Positions 13,001 through 25,000 of a stretch of DNA of 64,000 nt are shown here, piece by piece. The notes beneath the pieces are model-generated. The model was not told the DNA's origin. It ran no database searches and was given only the letters and a program-made list of their open reading frames with translations. Made by a program: the position numbers and the translations under genes. The stretch comes from Phlebotomus papatasi (taxonomy: Eukaryota; Arthropoda; Insecta; Diptera; Psychodidae), in contig NC_077223.1 in assembly GCF_024763615.1 (NCBI RefSeq), positions 23,622,001-23,686,000 of the forward strand, written 5' to 3'. How positions within the stretch are numbered: the stretch's first letter is position 1; every line of letters starts with the position of its first letter.

Positions 13001-16000
13001 AATTTTAAATATAACGTGTCAATTTCTTGTCATCTTCCTTCAATTTTTAATATTCATAATATTCATTATTTGATTTTTTATATTGATGATAAATTCATTT
13101 AAAGGTGTTGGCACACAATAGTTTTACAAAATTTTGTGGATTACTATCATGACTCAGAGTTCAGCAAACTTGAATGAGATACTTCCTTTGAATTTGAGTA
13201 AAACAATTATATAACTTAAAGTTATGCCATTCTGACCAACGCGTTGATCACAGAAATGTTCCAATGTTTTGCCAAAAATCTTTGCATAATTTCCTAATGT
13301 TTTTACAATACATTTAAAAAATGCCCAAAGTATTTTCAGAATACAGTCTTCTGTGTAATATAATCTGTTTATCACGTCTGATTGCTTCAAAAGTAAATGT
13401 TTTCATAAATAATTTTCAAATTTATACCAGAGAGAATTTCCATGACAAAATTTCTTCTTGGGGAGAAAATGTGTTTTCATATATTTTAAGATATTCCTAA
13501 TCGCTTAAGTAAATTGCAACAAATTGTTCAAAGCGTGTAGTATATTATGTACAAGTGAAGCATTTTATAAGTTGGAAGATTAGAAAAGTAAAAAAAAACA
13601 TATGCACCACTTGCTGGTTTTTGGCGCGAAAAAAAGCCAAAATTGCGATCAGCTAGAATTAAAAGAAATGAAGAAGCTAAAAAGAAGCAGCAGTGATAGA
13701 AGATAGTCAGATGTGGTCAAACCTTGCCGGAGTATGGTCGGTGTGGGTACTTCGTAGCGCCTGGAGGAGCCCCATTTGAGCAGGGACACTGACGGTCGAC
13801 GATCGACAAGTGGCTGGGGTGCATCTACTTCATAAATGGAGGAGAGCGCAGAGGGGGCACCACCCGAAAGAGGACCACATCGTGGCTCTGAAATATTTCA
13901 CAAATAACCAAAACCGGAAGCAATGCACAGAGACACTCAGATTCGCGCCATTTCTCATTCTTAGTGGTGCAAATATTGAAGGTGATCTCCCTCGCTCACC
14001 CATTTCTAACTCACACGAGATCTTCTACTAAGACGTTCACGATCACGACAAATATTAATGATCTTGATGAAAATACTTCAATACTTCTTGTTTCATTTTA
14101 CGACACGAATGCGTCACTATATCATAAAATTAGTGCACTGATTCTCTTTTAATCTTTACTGATATTTTATATTATTATATATTTTTTATATTTAGTTCAG
14201 GGATGTGCATTTTATTACTCTTATTATTATTATTATTATCATTACTAAACAGTACTGTTTAATTTCTTAGAAACATAGAATAATATTTTATCTATGGAAC
14301 ATTCCATTTCTAAATTTTCAACTACCGTTGTATAGAACCTTAATCTCTTTCAAAGATTCAAAGTTGATTGGCAATTTAGGTCAAGATGCAAATATAAAAC
14401 TCATTAGTTATTGGTTGAACATTGTTGCACTGCATTTTCTAAAAGAAATTACCAACAGAGAAACTTTCAATAGCTTAAAAACCATACGTTTTCTCCGATA
14501 TTTACAGTATCATTAGTTTTAACTTTCATCTTGGCACATATTAATAAGACGTTTACCAAAATTTCCTTACGTTCCTTACATTATGATATGAGCCTACAAT
14601 AATCCTTTCAATGCTGAGATAAGGTGGAGTAAACAATTTTTGGCTACTTTGAGATTGTAACAAAAATAAGAGGGTTGATAAAACCTATTCAAACTTATTC
14701 CAAAACTTATTCAACCGTAAATTTTGATATTTCACAAAATGTAATAAGTTATTACTGATGATTATATTAGAGTACAGAAAATAATAAGTACTCATATTGC
14801 AGTTCTTTGAACTCTTAAATTGTCTTCAATTGGCAACTTTCTTTAAGGTGGCTAAAAAGATTCACTTCAATAAAGTAAACTCAAAAAGGTAATATAGCGT
14901 CAAAATTAGGGATTATCTGTTCTGAATCAATAAATTACTCTTCATATAGCTAAGTTAAAGGCCTTAAGAGACATTTAAAGCCTTAGGGGAGACTGGGGCA
15001 AAAAGTCACAAAACGGATATTTTTTTTACAAGCTGCTCGAGCGCTTCAAAAATTTCTAATTAGCGCAGTTTTATAGGAAATTACCGCTCTACAACTTTGT
15101 GAAAGTAATTTTCCTCTATTTTGTAAGGAAATACGTTTATCGAGCCGATTTCTAAAAGGTAATTTTGTGAAAATTCTCAAAAATGCTGGTGCAAATAGTA
15201 CCAGACATGGGGTATTGTCATATTTTGATTCGCTTCATTACGGGCTTCCGTAAATTTGAAAAAATACCTAGAGGACATATTTCCATAGAAAATTTATTCA
15301 TCTACAGCTTTGTAAAACAGCGTTTTCTCTGCGAGAAAAGTGAGAAAACGAGAAAAGCGCTTTTCAAGCTATTTTAGAAAAAAAAACACAAAAGACTGCA
15401 AATCGTTTGAGCAATACAAACAACAACCGGCGAGACATGGTAATGACGTTTCTTTTCTGGAAAGGATTTCTGGAGAAAAGAACCTTTGTGAAATTCTAAA
15501 ATAGATAGCGGATTCGTATTCAAAGAATCCAAATTATTTAGAAAATATTCACCAGTGCATCAATTTTGGAAAATAAGTAGGTAATAATTGTTATCTTCTG
15601 CAAGGAAAATATTTCAAAAATAGGGCTAAATATTTTAATATTTTTTATTTTATAAATTCCTTGTTCGAATTTTAAGAAACTTACGACATTAAAGAAGATC
15701 TATGGAGGCTATCTATAGAAAAAAATTGAACCGCTATCTTTTTTACCTTGAAAGATATTGAATTTTGAATTTTCCGATTTGTGACTTTTTGCCCCAGTCT
15801 CCCCTATCAATTTAAAAACGATTGTATTACACAAAAAGTGTTTCTTCCAATGTTTCTTCTAATGTTATGTTCTCCTCAAAATAGTCAGAATAAATAATTT
15901 TTTCTTTGATAATTGATGATCTACTCGTCTTTTTTGGGAATATGAGCACACTAGAAGGAAACATCCCTTTTGAGCTTTTGAGCTATTTTAGAATTCTAAA

Positions 16001-19000
16001 AAATAGTTTTTATTAATCTTAAGTAAAGTAGAGTGACATCTAAATCTACGATAAATTGTAATGATCCACATATTTTAACCTTGCAAGATTAAAAATGTTT
16101 CCTTCTAAGAAATTTTTTTTTCAATTTTTGCACCGTTTGTTCTAGTTATTCAATATTTTCAAATGCTTCTAATCGATTTTAATTAAATTTTTGAAATCAA
16201 TTAAGTACAATATTATTTTCATTTTATAGTTCTTTAGGAAGAGAATTACGTATGGAACCTTTTCAATCTAAATTTAGATAGATATGCTTTTTTGTGATTA
16301 TTCCGGAAGTATTATGGTCAAGTGATACAATTTCGACATAGTGTTACAAGTTGGACAATTCGCCGGTACAAGTTGGACATGGTTTTTTTTTTTTCTTGAT
16401 AAATACAGTACTAAATTTGTTTTTAAGCACAAGGAACCAAATTATAAAACTAAAGCATTAAAAATATACAAATAAAAATGAAGTACTAAATTTATCAAGA
16501 AAAAAAGCCCTGTCCAACTTGTATCATGGTCCAACTTGTACCACATTACCCTATGCACAAAAATGTTGAAAGATAATTACTCAGTTTTTTTGATCAGAAA
16601 TACTTTATAATTATAAAACTCTTTGGGGACCTAAACTAAACCTTTGAAAAACGTAAAATTGAACATCATACGGTTCGGGAAGAGTTAAAGGATTAAGAGG
16701 TCTTCGCTAACAGTATATATTATCATTTCCGTAAAAATAATACGAATTTTATTGAGTTCAAGACGATGGGTAATAAATAATAAATAGATACTTTAAAATT
16801 AATTATCTTTATCAAAAAATACGAATTCATTTTTAAAGGTTAGAGAATTACGGTTTAAAGATTTATCTCCAATTTTGAGAGGAAAATCTTTAATCTTTAA
16901 TTTAAATCATTGTATCAATTTTTAAATGCCTAATTGTTCTCTTCACTAAAAGTCTCTAACTTTGAATTTTAAAGTTTCTTAAAGTCTCTATAATATTTAA
17001 AGGTTGAAATCTCAGCTGAGATGGCTGAGATAGGAATATCAGGGGTGACATGATAACTTCTTTTCGATAGTATCGATTGTCGATTCTGAAAATTTTAAAT
17101 GATAGTTACACTTTTTAAGGGTATTACAAGTCTTTATCAACAGTCACATTCTTATAAGAATGATACAATAAATGATCTAATAATGTTTAAAAATCTTATT
17201 CCTTCAATCTATCGGATACAGATTTATCGATACTATCGATTCGATAGTATCAAAAATTCATCATTCCACCCCGGACTTCTTTGAATTGTTTTTTTTTATT
17301 TTTAACTTTGTTAGGATGACCCTTAAATTTAAAAAAAAATGGAAATCTTTAATTTTGACACTAAATTACTTCACTGAGAAAAAAAGAGAGTGCGATTAAC
17401 TTTTTTTCCTCGTAACCTTAACACTTTTTAGGTGTAAAAATATATCAACATTTTTTAATGTTAATTTTACACATTTTTAAGTGTAAAATTAACGTGAAAA
17501 AGGGTAACTTTAACCCATAATACACCTAAAAAGCATAATATTTACACCGATTTCGGATCAATAATGCAGGGTAAAATTAACTTTTCCGGAGTGTTATTTT
17601 AACTTTTTCGGATTTCTCTCAGTGTTCAATGTTTAACCCTTGTTTATCTCAAAATTGAGGGAACGTCCTCAAATTTAACCTCAAAAATTTAATTTCTCAA
17701 CAATTCAGACAGAAATCGTCGAAATCGTCTTCACATATTTTTAATTGTAAAATATATTTGAATTAATATTTCTATTACGAAAAATTAAGAAAGATAAAGT
17801 TGGTGTTATTCTATTAAGAATTTGTTATAAATAGACCTTTAAATATTGTTAAAATCTTGTATGTCTGCATTTTGTCTACACTGCGGTTTGTAGATAAATA
17901 TAATGAAACTCTTATGTTTTTTATTTCCCATTCGAAACAAAAATATTTCTCGGTTATTAATGGCTTTGCTCAAAAGATTTATGAAAAAATGTGCTATTTT
18001 GGATGTCGATCAATTTTAGAAAATTTAAAAATACTTGCTAAATGCATCAAGTTTTTTTTTGTAATTTTCAATTTAGCTTAATTTTAAATCTTTAAATTCA
18101 AACCATTTTTTTAATTGATTATCAGCATTTTTATCGATTTAAATACTCTCTTTATATCAAAAGCCATCGAACTTAAAACCACTAGCACATCCCTGACAAT
18201 CACAAAATCACAGTGAAACATTTAATTCAATAATTTTAAAACAATATGGTAAAAGACTTGCAAAGAAGAGTGATTTTTGCTGCTGGTTGCAAGCTGAAGC
18301 TTTAAAATGGTCAAAGACAGAGTACAAAAAAGTGCACAATTTGTAAAGAAAAAAAAGACAAAGACTAAAAAAAAGTTCACAGAAAAGCATTTCCAAATTT
18401 CTACATAAAGTGTAAGATTTTTTATTTTACATATATAATATAAAAAAAATTAGAAATTAGAATAGAATTGTGTGACATTTACACGCATTTTGTGGCTTTA
18501 GCTTACAGCTAGCGCTCATTTTTGGGGTTCTCTACTACACTTCAATGGGAGTCTTTTAGCACGAAACACATTTCGCGACAAAAAATTTTTGATGGACAAA
18601 TTCAGCCAAAATAAATTATATTTTCTTTTCCGAAGATGGAATGTTGATGAGTACCTTCTGTGTCAGCATATGCTGAGCGCGTTGGTGAAAAAAATAAATG
18701 GGTTCGATAGTGAACCTCATCTTGCATTGAACCACTCAATTCTCGAGTTCTCTTCACTTGATTCCGATTGCCACTCTTCGAATGCTTCAGTCCCCCAACT
18801 ACGGACTTTCCACCTCCTCCGCCCTCACGAAAGTTCTTCCTGAACATCAAATTCATTCTGTCTGATTTCCAAGAAAATTCTATATGAAAGAAAAAAAATC
18901 CACTTCGCGATCTCTAAACACGCAATTCCGTCTTCACTAAGATTCAATTAGCAACTGAAGAGGCTCTCCAATCAAATATGTTCCAAGTATTAAATATGAA

Positions 19001-22000
19001 ATATATATCGCAATATTTTGCTCCCCCATTGGCTCCCATCCATGGGCTATTTTAAGGTGCCCCCCGATTCTTTTTTTCCTCATCCGAAAACAACGCGCGA
19101 CATCTTCGTTCACCGATCTTCTGTTTGCACAGCTAAAATTAGCCATCTTCTCTTACTATTAATAGCTTATTATTTAAATTTACAATATTGGTTTTTGAAG
19201 TGGTACTTCAGCTTCTCATCGATACACCTTGATCAGCCAAAGATCACAGACACGCGCCTCAAACTCAATGAGATTGAATTCAATCACTGCCAAAAAAACT
19301 ATACCTACTTTTTATGTCTTATACTACTAATCTGATCAATAAAACTGTTAGTAATTAATAATTTCAGAAAATAAATAGGGGAGAGTACTCTCCCTTCGAA
19401 CGTTCATGCCTTCGAATAATGTGAATTTCTCTTACTTGTCCTAAGAGATTTCCACATGATTGTCACATAATTATCAATAATTGATAATAAGCTAACTAAT
19501 ATTTAAAAGAAATGTTTAAGGTTCTTAGGAAAACTTAAAGAAAATTCACATTATTCAAAGGCATGAACGTTCGAAGGGAGAGTACTTTCCTGTACTCAAG
19601 TTTTCCAAGTTTCAAGAATAAACAAATTATAAAATAATCTGGATAATCTGTAATCTTTTAGCTCAAGAAATTGTTAGCTTTTTTATTTTTACAAATATAG
19701 GGGAAACTGGGGCATCACCAAACAGTAATTTTTATTTCTAAACTACTTGGACTATCTCGACCATTCCTTCAGTGGACATGCATCACTATAGTGCCTATAA
19801 ACTCCTATCGGTCTTATCCTCTGATATCCAATATCCGATTAAAAAATCGCAGTGTTTGGCGGTACCCCGTGTTTGATGGTGCCCCAGTTTCCCCTAGTCA
19901 TTCCGAGAGAGATGGATTGGGTGGGAGAGATGAATCACTTCGTCTCCTGTTCACATGGAGTTACGTGGGTAACGAAGACTGAAAATCAGCATATACTTCT
20001 CTTTAATTTTTTCAGAATTATAAAAAAAATCAATTATCTTTTAAGCACATAAAAGTGCAACACTTGAACTATATTTTCCTAAATTGTTTTTTCAAAAATT
20101 TTAAATATTCAAACCTTGGAATCTTATTTTTTTGATATCTTTAAAAAAAACTCACTCTTTAGTGCAGAAGGTTACTCAGAGCAGTCTCCTGAAGTCAATA
20201 AATCAAATATTTTCTGTTATCAGACGAATTAAATTCGAATTTGATCGAGGATTTTTTTGTTTCCTTGTTCGTAACTGATTTTACAAGAGAGAAAATGCTG
20301 TAAAACATTCAGAAAATGCTTTGTAAAAAAATCATTTCATTTTTAAAAAAATCCTTCGTTTAAGTACGAGTTTAATTTTTTTTTTTTGACTTCACTAATT
20401 TTTGAAGAATTAATTTCGTCCATCGCAAAGTTTATTAAAAAAAAAGTCTTGGAAAATCATATGGCTCAAGTGATCATATGTGGCATCAAGTGCAAGATTA
20501 ATTGATCTATTAACAGGATATTAATATTTGGTTTTTAGATTACAGATAAATCTACTGTGAATAATCCTCTTTACAGCAATGTAATGTTAGTTTTTTCAGG
20601 CCTCACGAAAACAGTTCCCAACGACTGATTTTTAACATTTTTAAATAAAAATTTCAAATATAATTCAAATGTTGTATTTTTAAATGCTTAAGAACTTGAA
20701 TTGCTTGAATTAAAGATTTTTTTTATTAAGTTGAGAAAAAGCAAATATGCTTCTTAAGTATTCTTGTAATTCACAACTGGTAAAAATAAAAGGATTAAAT
20801 TGATCCAAATTTGATCCTATTGCAAAGGATGGATCAAATTTCAAACTCTGAATGCACTTTTATTATAACAGAACATGTTAATTTGATCCATCCTTTGCAA
20901 AAGGATCAAATTTGGATCAATTTGGTCCTTTTATTTTTACCAGTGACGTTACCCTTTTACAAGCTAGTTACCTTTTGAATTATGCAAGAACAGGAAATTT
21001 TAAATGGTTTATCCGTTTCCAAAGCAATTTTTTTATTTCCCCGTCCCTTACACGTTGAAACTGATTTCATTGTAAATTATCTCTAAAAATGTTTCAAGGA
21101 CTAGGGTAGAGTCAGCCCTTTTTGCCATGTAAGCACTTTTTGGCCACCTAAGATAAATCAACTAATTTAACGAATTTAATAATAAATGGTACTTCTACAC
21201 TCATAATATGCTCTATTCTACTATTTTAATGGGTTATCACGTCTCTTAATTATTTAAAATTCATTTTAAAATAAGTGGCGAAAAGTACTGAAACAAGAAC
21301 AATTGGTGAAAATGCAAATTTTTCAATGAATTTACTAAAATTCTCGGAAAGTATCCTAGATATTTAGATAGATGTTGATTCAAAGTATCGTTATACAATA
21401 ATTCATTTTAGTCTGACAACAATTTTACACCTAAGGAGGCCATAAAAGCTTAAAGGTGGCGAAAAGTACTGACTCTACCCTATATAATTTTTGATAAATT
21501 GAAGAAAAAATGCCTACATTTGGTTTAATTTACTTCAAAAAATTTTGATATTTTTTTAGCATTTCTCGCAAGTGCCTTGCATTTGGGATTGTTTTTCATG
21601 AAATTTTGTAGCTCCATTGCTAGAAAAAATGAAGTGTTTGTGGAAATTCCTTGGTACTTATAATATTTGGTAAATGTTTTTAGTAAATTTTCCAAAAATT
21701 CGAAGGAAGAGTGTTTTTCTGGAGATGTTGTTTTTAATGGAATCCAATTTAGTTTTGAAGAAATATTTTCTCTGATTTGAAAAATGATGTACTTATGAAA
21801 AATAACATTGTTTTTCTAAAAAAAGTTGAAATTTTCATTTAGGATGCTAAATTGGCACGAAATACTAATGAAACCGAATTAACGTCAAAATAAGTTTGTT
21901 ATAGTAGCGTTTTGACCATTGACGTACACGTTTCATTTGACGTTTATTCGGTTTCAACGGTTCTTGCACGCCTCTGCTATAGAAAATAGTTTTAATTCAT

Positions 22001-25000
22001 GTGTTTTTTTTTAATTCGATCAATAAAATGTCTGCATAAAAGAATAAATGAATCAAAGTAAAAAAAAATCTTAATTTTCAAAGCTCATTTAAACACTTCT
22101 AAGTGGTGCTTTGACAATATGGAATGTTCCTATTTCTAAAGCACTTTTATCAATAAGAAAAACATTGATTTTTTTTTATTTTGAAATTGTTTAACAAAAA
22201 TCACCTTTTAGCAAAATAATCCTACATATTGTGGGAATTTAATTGCAATCTATTGTATTTTAACGTTGAATTTTTCCAATGAGGGCTTAAAGATATGAAA
22301 TTTCATTCTCTAATCCTAATGTATCACATGGTGGGACAACAATACATTAGAAATCGTTTAATTACGTTGAGTTCTATTTAATATCCTTAATGCTTAATAT
22401 AAATAAAACTTTGAACACCTAGTTTAGTTCAGTCATCTATGTAGTTTCCATTTAGGATACCTAAATACATATCAAAAAGAAATCCGTAAAGAGTTGTATC
22501 CGGATATACATAAATAAATATTTAGGGTGGAATCATCACTTATGGACGTTATACACTTATACACAGCGTTTAAAAATCTTAAGTGCATTACTTAAAACAG
22601 ATTTCGAGAAGTCATATAATTATTAGTTTATAATGTGATTACCAATTTTGTAATTTTTGAAAATCTTTTTTTAGGAAAGAACATAAGATTTTTGAACGCT
22701 GTCCATGAGTGTATACCGTCCATAAGTGATGATTCCACCCTTAGCACCAAAGTCTCAAGTTTAAATTGTATTATGTTTAATACAAATTGATTTTTGATTA
22801 CTTCTTTTTCAGGAGTATTTCTTGGAACCTTGTAAACAGTTTGTCGTCTTTATATTCTCTATAATTATTCTTAATACATTTTAAAATGAATGAAAATATA
22901 GACATAGCTTTAGTGGCATATTTCGGCCACCTTCATTCTTATAGTTCCTTGCCCTTCCGGAATTTTTCTAAAGTCTTTTTCACATCATCTCGTTCGTCGA
23001 ACCAATTTTTTTTTTGTTTTTTTTATAATCTCTACTAGAGAAGGCAAAAATTAAAAATTCACGGAAATTTCAGGAACAAAAAAATTGGTCGAAATTGCAA
23101 GCTGGCCGAAATTTGGTACACTTACGCTATATGCTTAAGAGCTAAAATTTTTTTTTTATTAGGTTGAAAAAGCTGTTAAGGAAATTAGTAGACTTTCGCT
23201 AATTTGGCTCTTTTAAGATCGGATTATTCTTAATTCGGGCAGCAGTTAAATTTGAAAAAAAAAGTTTGCTGACATTTTTCAAGTTTTCGAATAAAGCAAA
23301 TATGCTCAACTTTGTCATGGTCTGTTTCAGTTATGATGTGATTTTGCATTATTGAAGGGTTTTCATGAAATTTACAATAAATATGAGTACGTAAAATTAA
23401 TATGAGTATGCAGATGAACAAAAATTCGTTGCATTTCAAAAAGTTTGACGCCCGAATTTCTCTCTAAATTGGGTGACATTGTGGTCCCAAATGCCCGAAT
23501 TTGAGAGAGTCTACTGTACTCGATCCCAAATGCCCGATTTTCAGAGAATCTACTGTATTCTATTTTTTTACTCTAACTAACCCATATAACCCCTTAAAGG
23601 ATTAACCAATATGGGAACATATGACAAAATGTGACAAATTCAAATTTTCAAAAATCGATTTCATGCATAATAAAAGAAACAATGGCTTAAAATTTTTACC
23701 ATACGATAACCTTCAAAACATCCCTTACATTTGAAATTCTAATTAGAAATTCGACCGAAAATAATAAAGAAAATTAAAAAAAAAACAAAAAATTAAAATT
23801 AAAGCTTTATTTTAAAAATTATTTCCTGATAATATATATCAATTTTGAATAACTTAGGAGTATTATCCAAAATTTATGCATTAGTGAGTGCTTTTTGAAT
23901 TAATTAAGATCCTCTGAGCACGAATCCATAAAGATAGGAAAATTTATTATCATGTTATGAATTTTCCGTATAATTTATTGATTTTATGACTGTTCTAAAT
24001 CAAACTATACTTAAAACTGTCTTAAATATTCCGACTTGATTCTACGCTTAAAAATTTAAATTAAACTATATTTTACAATAAAATAAGACAGCTTATTTGT
24101 GAAATATCACACAGTTTTTTTATTATATTTTTGAGTTGACTAAAATAAGAAGGATGAATCCTTCATACCTGTATTTCAATCTTCCGTGCTGTAATTAATA
24201 TAATGCAGCTGCTATTTAATATCTAGCAATAAAACATATTTAATAAATGTTATTACTAAGAATTCCAAAGTTTACAGACAAGTTAAGAACGACTTTGAGT
24301 GCTTTTGTTCTTATAAGATATTTGATTGTCTGTAAACTTTCACGTTTCTCAACTTTTCGTGATTTCTGTACTTCTTCACAATCATTTATTTCTCTTGGAA
24401 ATGAAAATTATTCAGAAAATGCCCTCAACCACGAAATGAACTAGCGTATTTTTTGTTTTGTGCTCTATTCATTATAATGTTGTAGTCATTTGGTCACTTT
24501 TTTTTCTAACTTTCACGGACGCCACTAGCATAAAATGACAAAAAATAGTCGACAGGAGCAGCCTCGAAGCATATTTTTATACATTTTAGCATGTCAAAAG
24601 TGTAAAATCGATCAAACAATTATTTAAATAAGGAAAACATTTTATGAGAAATTTTTGGCACGTGGACTATGATAATTGTTGTATAATGAGTGGATTTGTG
24701 ACTTTTTTTTTATTGCAACAGTTCAGACAGAGAATATTTTCACACCAAATGGGCAACCTCGATGCACTTTTCTGGTCGCAACATTGGACTTAATTGGATG
24801 ACGTCTTACGTGAAAATTTGGGTTAAATTTAATTTAATTCGACACAATAGTCCCCAGAGAGGCTCACGGTATTTGGTATTTCAATGCAAGACAAGGTACT
24901 GTGTGGGTCAAATGTAGTGGACTTGAGGATGACCATCGAGGAAAAACGGAAAGAACGGCAAAAAGGTGCACTTCACGCAAATCACCATTTGAATTATTTA

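Noticed and set aside
18589..18856. Overlapping frames of 84 codons on both strands
   Set aside because: Open both ways with no recognisable motif. Probably only a less AT-rich patch.
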